A program made the position numbers and the translations under genes. Positions 1-7,172 of a DNA stretch of 64,000 nt are shown here, one piece after another (position 1 is the first letter of the stretch; each line of letters starts with the position of its first letter). This stretch comes from Rouxiella sp. S1S-2 (GTDB lineage: Bacteria > Pseudomonadota > Gammaproteobacteria > Enterobacterales > Enterobacteriaceae), in contig NZ_WFKL01000001.1 of NCBI RefSeq assembly GCF_009208105.1, positions 5,022,001 through 5,086,000 of the forward strand, written 5' to 3'. The notes under the pieces were generated by a model that was not told the DNA's origin, ran no database searches, and saw nothing but the letters and a program-made list of their open reading frames with translations.

Positions 1-1
1 T

Positions 2-226
2 AAGCCGGCGTTGGTTTCAGTGGTTCTGGTACGTAAAGACAAAGGCGCGGGCTATGACCTGGTTATCCAGCCAGAGTTGAGAGATTATCCTATTGATGAT
101 GAACTCGCCGCCGCCGCCTACATGAATCGCGTGGTAGAAAAAGAGATTATGCGTGCGCCCGAGCAGTATCTGTGGTTACACCGCCGTTTCAAAACACGTC
201 CAGAAGGCGCACCGTCGCTGTATTAG
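2..226 (+). CDS. Lipid A biosynthesis acyltransferase LpxL/LpxP family, 3' end only
   Basis: The frame is open from the left edge and ends at TAG 224-226, so only the last 74 or so residues are present. The tail contains an [16 protein letters not shown] stretch, which is the characteristic C-terminus of the LpxL/LpxP late acyltransferases that add a secondary acyl chain to Kdo2-lipid A at the inner membrane. The final residues (GAPSLY) do not separate LpxL (laurate) from LpxP (cold-induced palmitoleate), so no symbol is given. The catalytic HX4D box lies outside the window. A strong intrinsic terminator follows 25 bp after the stop. Confidence 0.88.
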   Translation, partial: KPALVSVVLVRKDKGAGYDLVIQPELRDYPIDDELAAAAYMNRVVEKEIMRAPEQYLWLHRRFKTRPEGAPSLY

Positions 227-250
227 CGAATACTCGCCCGTTCGATTAAA

Positions 251-278
251 GCCCGATGCCCAGCGTCGGGCTTTTTTT
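251..278 (+). terminator. Rho-independent terminator of the lpxL/lpxP-like gene
   Basis: A GCCCGA/TCGGGC stem (251-256 with 266-271) is followed by a seven-T run. It lies 25 bp beyond the stop codon of the acyltransferase gene and isolates it from the ABC operon downstream. Confidence 0.9.
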
Positions 279-458
279 ATGCCAGCAAAACACTGCGCCA
301 CCCGCCCACGCCTGTGTAGAAATCTTTCATAGCATCTCGCGGTAATTCCCTGCCGAAAAATCTGATCACATCCCCAATTCATTTTTCTTCTGAATATTAC
401 CGAATGTTATCAAAATCACGTAAGAGGTATTTAAAATCCTCTAAAAGTTGAACATTGC

Positions 459-503
459 GCACCATTTTGCAGCAAAGCCGTTTACAACGCGCCAAAATAG
501 GTC
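459..503 (+). promoter_or_regulatory. Candidate NtrC enhancer sites (two, 30 bp apart)
   Basis: 459-473 reads GCACCATTTTGCAGC, matching 10 of the 12 defined positions of the NtrC dyad GCACCA-N3-TGGTGC. 489-503 reads GCGCCAAAATAGGTC, a weaker match. Their centres are 30 bp apart, about three helical turns, and lie about 90-120 bp upstream of the sigma-54 element at 578-594, the usual enhancer distance. The second site is weak and the assignment is inference. Confidence 0.5.
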
Positions 504-577
504 AATAAATCTCCTGACGCGCAGTAATGTTACTGTGCAATCCCTCCACGGTACCTGATTGCTAAGTGTTTTCAATG

Positions 578-594
578 TTGGCACTCCCTTTGCT
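578..594 (+). promoter_or_regulatory. Sigma-54 (RpoN) promoter of the amino-acid ABC operon
   Basis: The sequence TTGGCACTCCCTTTGCT contains TGGCAC, five bases, then TTGC, with the GG and GC of the -24/-12 elements at the required spacing; it is essentially a consensus sigma-54 promoter. It lies 111 bp upstream of the binding-protein start. The E. coli yhdWXYZ operon belongs to the NtrC/nitrogen-limitation response, which fits. The rest of the 227-704 gap holds a terminator, candidate NtrC sites and AT-rich DNA but no credible gene. Confidence 0.88.
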
Positions 595-704
595 TTAGCC
601 GTTTTGCTCGTACGATTCTGAGCAGAGGGCTTTGCCCCATAAACAGACAGGGTGCTCTGCACTCATAAAATAATAATTTTCGCTCTCGCCTCACAGGACG
701 ATTT

Positions 705-1730
705 ATGAAAAAAATATTGCTCTCAACGATGATTGCCGCTGCAAGTTTTGTCACCCTGGCCGGGCAGGCTCACGCTGGAACGACGCTGGACGCGATTAAG
801 AAAAACGGTTTTATCAAATGCGGTATCAGTGACGGTTTACCTGGCTTCTCTTCAAAAGACGATAAAGGCAACATTACCGGGCTCGACGTAGACGTTTGTC
901 GCGCGATTGCCGCCGCCGTTTTTGGTGATGCAACAAAAGTAAAATACACCCCGCTGACAGCAAAAGAGCGTTTTACTGCCCTGCAATCGGGTGAAGTCGA
1001 TATTCTCTCCCGTAACACCACCTGGACCTCATCCCGCGATGGCGGCATGGGCATGATTTTCGCTGGCGTTAATTACTACGACGGCATCGGCTTCCTGACG
1101 CATAAGAAAGCCGACCTTAAAAGCGCGAAAGAGTTGGATGGCGCAACCGTTTGTCTGCAGGCCGGTACGGATACCGAGCTGAACGTGGCCGACTACTTCA
1201 AAGCCAATAAAATGACCTTTACGCCAGTCACCTTCGACCGTTCGAGCGACAGCGCTAAAGCGCTCGAGTCTGGCCGTTGCGATACCCTCTCTTCTGACCA
1301 GTCCCAGCTGTATGCGCTGCGTCAGTCTCTGAGCAAGCCTGACGACTACATCGTGCTGCCAGAAGTTATCTCCAAAGAACCTCTGGGACCGGTAGTACGT
1401 CGCGGTGACGAAGATTGGCTGGAAATTGTGCGCTGGTCACTGTTCGCCATGCTCAATGCCGAAGAGATGGGCGTGACCTCTAAAAACGTGGACGCGATGG
1501 CCGCTAATCCGACGACGCCAGACATGTCCAACCTGCTGGGTAAAACCGGTAAATATGGCGAAGACCTGAAGCTGCCAAATGACTTCGTGGTCAAAATTGT
1601 TAAACAAGTCGGCAACTACGGTGAAAGCTTCGACCGCAACGTCGGTGCAGGCAGCCCGCTGAAAATTGCTCGCGGTCAGAATGCCCTGTGGAACAAAGGC
1701 GGCATCCAGTACGCACCACCCGTTCGTTAA
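705..1730 (+). CDS. yhdW: General L-amino acid ABC transporter, periplasmic substrate-binding protein (AapJ/YhdW)
   Basis: A 341-residue class-3 (polar amino acid) solute-binding protein. A Sec signal peptide is visible: MKK, a hydrophobic core, then AHA just before residue 25. The mature N-terminus (GISDGLPGFSSKDDKGNITGLDVDVCRAIA split over residues 40-70) is the start of the SBP_bac_3 fold typical of AapJ/YhdW. It should capture a broad range of L-amino acids in the periplasm and deliver them to the two permeases encoded next. The start is supported by an AGGA ribosome site about 9 bp upstream. It is the first gene of a four-gene operon behind a sigma-54 promoter, so nitrogen-limitation control is likely. 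The length matches the family. Exact substrate range is not readable. Confidence 0.93.
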   Translation: MKKILLSTMIAAASFVTLAGQAHAGTTLDAIKKNGFIKCGISDGLPGFSSKDDKGNITGLDVDVCRAIAAAVFGDATKVKYTPLTAKERFTALQSGEVDILSRNTTWTSSRDGGMGMIFAGVNYYDGIGFLTHKKADLKSAKELDGATVCLQAGTDTELNVADYFKANKMTFTPVTFDRSSDSAKALESGRCDTLSSDQSQLYALRQSLSKPDDYIVLPEVISKEPLGPVVRRGDEDWLEIVRWSLFAMLNAEEMGVTSKNVDAMAANPTTPDMSNLLGKTGKYGEDLKLPNDFVVKIVKQVGNYGESFDRNVGAGSPLKIARGQNALWNKGGIQYAPPVR

Positions 1731-1742
1731 TTCCTGCCGGAT

Positions 1743-1774
1743 GGCGGCACGTGAGTTCACCCTGACGTGCCGCC
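1743..1774 (+). promoter_or_regulatory. Intercistronic hairpin after the binding-protein gene
   Basis: A perfect 10-bp inverted repeat (1743-1752 GGCGGCACGT with 1765-1774 ACGTGCCGCC), loop 12, lies in the only long gap (94 bp) of the operon and has no T-run. Such REP-like stem-loops behind binding-protein genes stabilise the upstream mRNA or partly block readthrough, giving more binding protein than permease. That role here is inferred. Confidence 0.65.
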
Positions 1775-1824
1775 TCCACCAAGACCTGTAACACTCGAAT
1801 TACCGCATACTGAGGCTGTCTCTT

Positions 1825-3003
1825 ATGTCGCAACGCCCAACCGAAAAAGTCGCGTTCTCACTGCGTAATCCTGCAGTTCGCGCCTGGCTGTACCAAATTA
1901 TTGCGGTGTTGCTGCTGGTTGCCTGCATGGGCTACCTGTTACACAACACGATTACCAACCTAACGACGCGAGGGATCACCTCGGGATTTGATTTCTTGAG
2001 CCGCGGTGCCGGTTTTGGCATCGTCCAACACTTAATAAGTTATGACGAAGGCGACACCTACGGGCGCGTCTTTTTTATCGGCCTGCTGAATACCTTGCTG
2101 GTTTCTGCACTGTGCATCGTTTTTGCGTCGATTCTCGGCTTTGTTGTCGGATTAGGGAGACTTTCCGATAACTGGCTTATCCGCAAACTCTGTACCGTTT
2201 ACATCGAAACGTTCCGCAATATTCCGCCGCTGCTGCAAATCTTCTTCTGGTATTTTGCCGTATTGCGCAACCTGCCGGGGCCAAGGCAGAGCATGAACGC
2301 CTTTGATACGGTGTTTGCCAGCAACCGTGGCCTTTATTTGCCTTCGCCAGAAATGGCGGCGGGATTCTGGGCCGCGCTGATTGCCGTGGTACTGGCCGTT
2401 GGCGGCATCCTGTTTCTGAAACGTTATAACCATTTTCGCCAGATTCATACCGGCCTGGTGTGGCGCATCTGGCCGTGGTGCGTACTGATGCTGATCCTGT
2501 TTCCGGCGGTGGCGCAGCTGATTTTTGGGCCTGCGTTGCACTGGGACATTCCAAAACTGAAAGGGTTTAACTTCGGCGGCGGCATGGTGTTGATCCCCGA
2601 ACTTGGCGCGCTGACGCTGGCGCTGTCGGTGTATACCTCCACGTTTATTGCCGAAGTGATCCGCTCAGGCATTCAGTCCGTTTCCTACGGTCAGCACGAA
2701 GCGGCGCGTTCGCTGGGTTTGCCTAATCCGGTCACGCTTCGTCAGGTTATTTTGCCGCAGGCCATGCGAGTGATCATTCCACCGCTCACCAGCCAGTATC
2801 TAAATATCGTCAAAAACTCCTCACTGGCCGCGGCCATCGGTTATCCAGACATGGTGTCGCTGTTTGCCGGTACGGTGCTCAATCAGACCGGACAGGCGAT
2901 TGAAACTATCGCCATCACCATGTCGGTTTATCTGATTATCAGCCTGGGAATTTCGTTCTTGATGAACCTATATAATCGACGCATCGCGTTGGTTGAGCGT
3001 TAA
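1825..3003 (+). CDS. yhdX: General L-amino acid ABC transporter permease (AapQ/YhdX)
   Basis: A 392-residue inner-membrane permease of the HisM/GlnP family in the long form typical of AapQ/YhdX, with an N-terminal membrane helix and a large insert between helices before the core. The C-terminal EAA loop (EAARSLGLPNPVTLRQVILPQ, about residues 292-312) is where the ATPase docks. It pairs with the next gene product as a heterodimer. The ORF starts 94 bp after yhdW, past a hairpin, and its stop is only 9 bp from the next start, so the two permeases should be co-translated at similar levels. Nothing is missing or unusual. Confidence 0.92.
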   Translation: MSQRPTEKVAFSLRNPAVRAWLYQIIAVLLLVACMGYLLHNTITNLTTRGITSGFDFLSRGAGFGIVQHLISYDEGDTYGRVFFIGLLNTLLVSALCIVFASILGFVVGLGRLSDNWLIRKLCTVYIETFRNIPPLLQIFFWYFAVLRNLPGPRQSMNAFDTVFASNRGLYLPSPEMAAGFWAALIAVVLAVGGILFLKRYNHFRQIHTGLVWRIWPWCVLMLILFPAVAQLIFGPALHWDIPKLKGFNFGGGMVLIPELGALTLALSVYTSTFIAEVIRSGIQSVSYGQHEAARSLGLPNPVTLRQVILPQAMRVIIPPLTSQYLNIVKNSSLAAAIGYPDMVSLFAGTVLNQTGQAIETIAITMSVYLIISLGISFLMNLYNRRIALVER

Positions 3004-3012
3004 GGGAAACGA

Positions 3013-4122
3013 ATGACGATGACCACACTCCCGCAATCTATCAGAGGCGCCAAGCCTGGTTCCCCGCTTGGCAAAGCCGTGTTTTGGGCGCGCAAGAATC
3101 TGTTTTCAAGCTGGTTTAACAGTCTGTTGACGCTGTTTTTCTTCTGGCTGCTGTGGGAATTGCTTCCGCCGCTGCTGAACTGGGTGATTTTCCAGGCCAA
3201 CTGGGTGGGCACCACGCGCGCAGACTGCACTAAGCAGGGTGCGTGCTGGGTGTTTATTCATGCGCGTTTCGGCCAGTTTATGTATGGACTCTATCCGACT
3301 GACCAACGCTGGCGCATCAATACCACGTTAATCGTTGGCCTGCTCTCGCTGGTGCCAATGTTTATGTCGGCTATGCCGCGCCGTGGACTGTACATCGCCT
3401 GCTGGGCCGTCGGCTTCCCGGTGTTGACCTGGTTTATGCTGTACGGCGGCTACTTTGGCCTCAGTCGCGTTGAAACCTATCAGTGGGGTGGGTTGACCTT
3501 AACACTGGTGATCGCCGCCGTGGGCATTGCCGGAGCGCTGCCGCTGGGCATTCTGCTGGCACTGGCGCGACGCTCAGATTTACCGATTGTGCGCATACTG
3601 TCGGTGATTTTTATCGAGTTCTGGCGCGGCGTACCGCTGATAACCGTGCTGTTTATGTCCTCGGTGATGCTGCCGCTGTTTATGAGCGAGGGCACCAGTA
3701 TCGACAAACTGGTACGCGCACTGGTCGGCGTAGTGCTGTTCCAGTCGGCCTACGTCGCAGAAGTGGTGCGCGGCGGCCTGCAGGCACTGCCAAAGGGTCA
3801 AACCGAGGCCGCACAGTCGCTGGCACTCGGCTACTGGAGGACGCAGGCGCTGGTCATTCTACCGCAGGCGCTGAAGATGGTTATTCCCGGCCTGGTGAAC
3901 ACCATTATCGCGCTGTTTAAAGACACCAGCCTGGTGATCATTATCGGCCTGATGGACTTTTTCAGCAGCGTACAACAGGCCACGGTGGCACCCGAATGGT
4001 TGGGTATGTCGACCGAAGGCTACGTTTTTGCCGCCGCCGTTTACTGGATTTTCTGTTTTAGCATGTCGCGTTATAGCCAACATTTGGAAAAACGCTTCCA
4101 CACCGGGCACTCCGCACACTGA
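3013..4122 (+). CDS. yhdY: General L-amino acid ABC transporter permease (AapM/YhdY)
   Basis: A 369-residue second permease of the same transporter. It carries the same long N-terminal portion with a cysteine-containing periplasmic segment and several hydrophobic helices, followed by the conserved core ending in the EAA loop (EAAQSLALGYWRTQALVILP, near residue 260). It is predicted to form the transmembrane channel with YhdX. It sits 9 bp after yhdX and 8 bp before the ATPase gene, a typical single translation unit. The E. coli counterpart has the same order and length class. Confidence 0.92.
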   Translation: MTMTTLPQSIRGAKPGSPLGKAVFWARKNLFSSWFNSLLTLFFFWLLWELLPPLLNWVIFQANWVGTTRADCTKQGACWVFIHARFGQFMYGLYPTDQRWRINTTLIVGLLSLVPMFMSAMPRRGLYIACWAVGFPVLTWFMLYGGYFGLSRVETYQWGGLTLTLVIAAVGIAGALPLGILLALARRSDLPIVRILSVIFIEFWRGVPLITVLFMSSVMLPLFMSEGTSIDKLVRALVGVVLFQSAYVAEVVRGGLQALPKGQTEAAQSLALGYWRTQALVILPQALKMVIPGLVNTIIALFKDTSLVIIIGLMDFFSSVQQATVAPEWLGMSTEGYVFAAAVYWIFCFSMSRYSQHLEKRFHTGHSAH

Positions 4123-4130
4123 GGTAAACC

Positions 4131-4892
4131 ATGACCGAACATAACGTCATTGAAACTAAAAAAATGATGATCACGCTGGAAGACGTTAACAAGTGGTACG
4201 GACAGTTCCACGTGTTGAAAGGCATCAACCTGAACGTCACCTCGGGCGAGCGTATCGTATTGTGCGGACCTTCTGGTTCCGGTAAATCGACGACCATTCG
4301 CTGCATTAACCACCTTGAAGAGCACCAGCAGGGGCGCATTGTGGTCGATGGAACCGAGCTGAACGATGATTTACGCAATATTGAACGCATCAGAACCGAA
4401 GTCGGGATGGTGTTTCAGCACTTCAATCTATTCCCGCATCTGACCGTGTTGCAAAACTGTACGCTGGCGCCTTGCTGGGTGCGTAAAATGCCGAAAAAAG
4501 AAGCCGAAGAATTGGCGATGAAATACTTGAAGCGTGTACGTATCGCCGAGCATGCACACAAGTTTCCGGGGCAACTTTCGGGCGGTCAGCAGCAGCGCGT
4601 GGCGATTGCCCGCTCACTTTGCATGAAGCCTAAAATCATGCTGTTTGATGAACCCACCTCGGCGTTGGATCCAGAAATGGTTAAAGAGGTGTTGGACACC
4701 ATGATTGGCCTGGCCGATGAAGGGATGACTATGTTGTGCGTTACCCATGAAATGGGCTTCGCACGGACGGTGGCAGACCGGGTTATCTTTATGGATCGCG
4801 GCGAGATAGTTGAGCAGGCCCCGCCCGAAGAGTTCTTTGCCAATCCGAAATCGGCAAGAACGCGCGAGTTCCTGTCGCAAATTATTCACTAA
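4131..4892 (+). CDS. yhdZ: General L-amino acid ABC transporter ATP-binding subunit (AapP/YhdZ)
   Basis: A 253-residue polar-amino-acid-type ABC ATPase. Walker A is GPSGSGKST (residues 46-54), the ABC signature is LSGGQQQR, Walker B is [10 protein letters not shown], and a switch histidine follows in CVTHEMG. It powers the YhdXY channel from the cytoplasm. It is the last gene of the operon: a bidirectional hairpin lies 8 bp past the stop, and the next gene is on the opposite strand. A second in-frame ATG lies at codon 12 (MMITLEDVN); the longer form is used because it follows a suitable GAGG site just upstream. Confidence 0.94.
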   Translation: MTEHNVIETKKMMITLEDVNKWYGQFHVLKGINLNVTSGERIVLCGPSGSGKSTTIRCINHLEEHQQGRIVVDGTELNDDLRNIERIRTEVGMVFQHFNLFPHLTVLQNCTLAPCWVRKMPKKEAEELAMKYLKRVRIAEHAHKFPGQLSGGQQQRVAIARSLCMKPKIMLFDEPTSALDPEMVKEVLDTMIGLADEGMTMLCVTHEMGFARTVADRVIFMDRGEIVEQAPPEEFFANPKSARTREFLSQIIH

Positions 4893-4900
4893 TTGGATTT

Positions 4901-4932
4901 TTAACCGGCACGGCGCAGGCTGTGCCGGTTAA
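4901..4932. terminator. Bidirectional hairpin between convergent yhdZ and the lrgB-like gene
   Basis: A perfect 11-bp inverted repeat (TTAACCGGCAC at 4901-4911 with GTGCCGGTTAA at 4922-4932) lies in the 74-bp convergent gap. The T-rich flank is short on the plus side and slightly better on the minus side. Confidence 0.7.
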
Positions 4933-4966
4933 TATTGCGTCACGATTTACACCGACTCACTGCGAC

Positions 4967-5674
4967 TCACCAAAAACAGCGCCCAATGAGCGGCGCAATC
5001 ACCACCGTCAACACGCCCGCCAACATCATCACCAGGCTCGACACCACACCTTCCTGCGCGCCAAGTTCGTAGGCCTTTGCCGTTCCCGCACCGTGCGAGG
5101 CAGCACCTAATCCCGCGCCTTTAGCCAGCGCACTGCGCACTGCCAGCCTGAGAAACAGCAGCTCGCCCACGGCCATGCCGAACACGCCGGTAATCACCAC
5201 AAAAAGTGCCACCAGATCCGGCTGCCCGCCCATCTGTTTCGCCGCAGCCAACGCAAAAGGCGTGGTGATGGAGCGCACTGCCAGACTACGCTGGACCTCT
5301 TCCGGCAGCGTTAACAGACGCGCCAGCCACACCGAGCTAAATACCGCGACAGTAATTGCCGTGATAACTCCGGCGCTGAGGGAGATCCAGTGACGACGGA
5401 TAATGGCCATGTTTTCATAAACCGGCACGGCAAAGGCAAGGGTTGACGGCCCAAGTAACCACAGCAACCAGTGGGTTTCACCAATGTAGTCCTGATAGGA
5501 AACGCGGGTCACCACCAGCAGCGCCACTAAAACAATCGGCGTAAACACCAGCGGCATAAACAGCAGGCTTCGCCGCCAACGGTAGAGTCGTTTATTGGCG
5601 TAATACACTCCGAGCGTAATGATGAAGCAAAGCATACTCAGCATTAGGTCAGTCACGTTCACCCCTTTGCGCAA
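4967..5674 (-). CDS. LrgB/CidB family membrane protein (YohK-like)
   Basis: A 235-residue, almost entirely hydrophobic protein with the LrgB pattern: several helices, a central SVTTPFALA-like segment (here RSITTPFALAAAKQMGG) and the late GAASHGAGTAKAYELG motif. LrgB/CidB proteins act with LrgA/CidA partners in the inner membrane and are linked to murein hydrolase activity, overflow metabolism or small-acid export; the exact transport role is debated. The gene overlaps the end of the upstream lrgA-like gene by 26 bp, so the two are co-translated. A GTG or ATG a few codons downstream could be the true start; the length (231 in E. coli YohK) supports the region chosen. Confidence 0.88.
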   Translation of the reverse strand: MRKGVNVTDLMLSMLCFIITLGVYYANKRLYRWRRSLLFMPLVFTPIVLVALLVVTRVSYQDYIGETHWLLWLLGPSTLAFAVPVYENMAIIRRHWISLSAGVITAITVAVFSSVWLARLLTLPEEVQRSLAVRSITTPFALAAAKQMGGQPDLVALFVVITGVFGMAVGELLFLRLAVRSALAKGAGLGAASHGAGTAKAYELGAQEGVVSSLVMMLAGVLTVVIAPLIGRCFW

Positions 5675-6092
5675 GGGCAGCGCTTTTCTTTTCCGCCAGC
5701 CTGAGCTCCAGCTTATACACCCAATCCACTATCAGCGCCGTCGCTCCAAGCGTGAGCGTAGTGCTGACACCAATCACTAGAAAAATTTTCCAGCCTTCAA
5801 CCATTAGCAACTGAGCGTAATTCACCACTGCAACCACGGCGGGAACAAAAAACAGCAGCATCTCGGCCAGCAACCAGCGCGAACCGGCCTTAATCCAGCT
5901 AATCGGCAATACCCTAAACACAATAAGCAGCAATAACATCACCATGCCGACAATATTGGCAGGTAACGGCAGGTGCAGAAGAGTGACCAGACGGTCTGCA
6001 ACCATAAAAATCAACGCGTACAGCACCACCTGAATCGGTACCTGAAAGCGTGTAAGCAACGACGGCGCTTTTACGCGCAACGCCAACATCAT
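5649..6092 (-). CDS. CidA/LrgA family holin-like protein (YohJ-like)
   Basis: A 147-residue membrane protein with four predicted helices. The motif LPLPANIVGMVMLLLL (residues 42-57) and the following LLAEMLLFFVPAVVAVVNY stretch are diagnostic of LrgA/CidA. It is predicted to oligomerise in the inner membrane as the holin-like partner of the downstream LrgB-type protein. It is transcribed away from a LysR-type regulator, the same layout as cidR-cidA in Gram-positive bacteria, and the 123-bp divergent gap has a palindromic site at 6181. The first two codons are both ATG, so the start could be 6092 or 6089. Confidence 0.88.
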   Translation of the reverse strand: MMLALRVKAPSLLTRFQVPIQVVLYALIFMVADRLVTLLHLPLPANIVGMVMLLLLIVFRVLPISWIKAGSRWLLAEMLLFFVPAVVAVVNYAQLLMVEGWKIFLVIGVSTTLTLGATALIVDWVYKLELRLAEKKSAALAQRGERD

Positions 6093-6180
6093 GGGATGAC
6101 CTCAAAGGACCGGGAATTAAGAGATTTCAGTATACGTCGCGCACAAACCGGTATAGAAATGAATTAAAATTATCCAAATG

Positions 6181-6195
6181 ATTCCAAATTGGAAT
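6181..6195. promoter_or_regulatory. LysR-type operator in the cidA-like/lysR divergent gap
   Basis: ATTCCA-N3-TGGAAT, a perfect 6-bp inverted repeat within a T-N11-A frame, lies 20 bp upstream of the regulator's chosen start and 89 bp upstream of the lrgA-like gene. This is the form and place expected of a LysR-type recognition site. The assignment is inference from position and symmetry. Confidence 0.6.
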
Positions 6196-6215
6196 GTTCT
6201 GTTACCTGGAGCTTT

Positions 6216-7118
6216 ATGGACGTCCGCACCCTGCGTTATTTCATTGAAGTGGTTCGCCAGCAAAGTTTCACCCGCGCGGCTGAGAAACTGTTTGTCACCC
6301 AGCCGACCATCAGCAAAATGCTCCGCAACCTGGAGGACGAGCTTGAATGTACCCTGCTAATCCGCGAGGGACGACGCCTGCGGTTGACCGATAGCGGTCA
6401 GGCTCTTTATCAGCGCGGATTGAAAATTCTTGAGGAATTCCGTCAGCTGGAAGCCGAACTGGAAGACATTAATGACGTGAAGCGCGGACTGCTGCGCCTG
6501 GGTGTTCCACCGATGGTCGGCACGCAGATGGCACCGCTGATAGGCGAGTTTCGTCAGAATTATCCCGGCATAGAGCTGATTATTTCGGAGTTTGGTGGGC
6601 TCACCGTGCAGCAGGCGGTGCTTTCCGGCGAGCTGGATTTGGCCCTCACCGCCCTGCCCATCGACCCCGCCCTGCCGATAACGTCACAACTGCTGTTCAG
6701 TCATCCGCTGTGCGTGGTGGTGCCGAGAACGCCGTATTGGCTCGAGCGCAGCAGCGTCGCCATTAGTGATCTGGCCGAAGAAAGCATCCTGATATACAAC
6801 GAAGATTTTGCCCTTTATCGGCAGCTGCTCGATGCCTTTAGCGCCCACGGTTTTACACCAAAAATTGCCGCACGCAGCGGCCAGTGGGATTTTCTTGCCG
6901 CCATGGTGCAGGCGGGTATGGGCGTGGCGATTCTCCCCGAGCCGGTATGCCAGCGTCTTGACGCCACGCGGCTGCTGTGGCTACCCCTCGCGCCCACGCT
7001 GCTGTGGCAGCTCGGCCTTATTTGGCGTCAGGACATCTATCTGTCACAGAGTGCACAGGCGTGGATAGCCAGCAGTCGCGCATTTTGGCCAGGCAAAACT
7101 GCCCCTCAAAGGGAATAA
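6216..7118 (+). CDS. LysR-family transcriptional regulator (CidR-like position)
   Basis: A 300-residue LysR regulator. The N-terminal helix-turn-helix (MDVRTLRYFIEVVRQQSFTR, then AAEKLFVTQPTISKMLRNLE, residues 1-40) is followed by the LysR substrate-binding domain. The ATG at 6216 is chosen over a TTG at 6189 because it follows a TGGAG ribosome site at 6207-6211 and gives the canonical LysR N-terminus. It is divergent from the cidA/lrgB-like pair and probably controls it; cidR of Bacillus and Staphylococcus has the same arrangement and responds to acetate or pyruvate overflow. The inducer here is unknown. Confidence 0.9.
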   Translation: MDVRTLRYFIEVVRQQSFTRAAEKLFVTQPTISKMLRNLEDELECTLLIREGRRLRLTDSGQALYQRGLKILEEFRQLEAELEDINDVKRGLLRLGVPPMVGTQMAPLIGEFRQNYPGIELIISEFGGLTVQQAVLSGELDLALTALPIDPALPITSQLLFSHPLCVVVPRTPYWLERSSVAISDLAEESILIYNEDFALYRQLLDAFSAHGFTPKIAARSGQWDFLAAMVQAGMGVAILPEPVCQRLDATRLLWLPLAPTLLWQLGLIWRQDIYLSQSAQAWIASSRAFWPGKTAPQRE

Positions 7119-7150
7119 AAAAATGCCCGCAGACGTGAGCCGGCGGGCAT
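7114..7150 (-). terminator. Terminator of yjcE
   Basis: Stem ATGCCCGC (7123-7130) with GCGGGCAT (7143-7150); on the minus strand it is followed directly by a run of seven T. It lies 22 bp past the yjcE stop and also separates the convergent lysR gene. Confidence 0.85.
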
Positions 7151-7172
7151 TGTAAATATCTTCAACTGAAGG

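Noticed and set aside
3483..3920. 145-codon open frame on the plus strand
   Set aside because: Out-of-frame reading within the YhdY permease; Arg/Gly-rich translation with no fold pattern.
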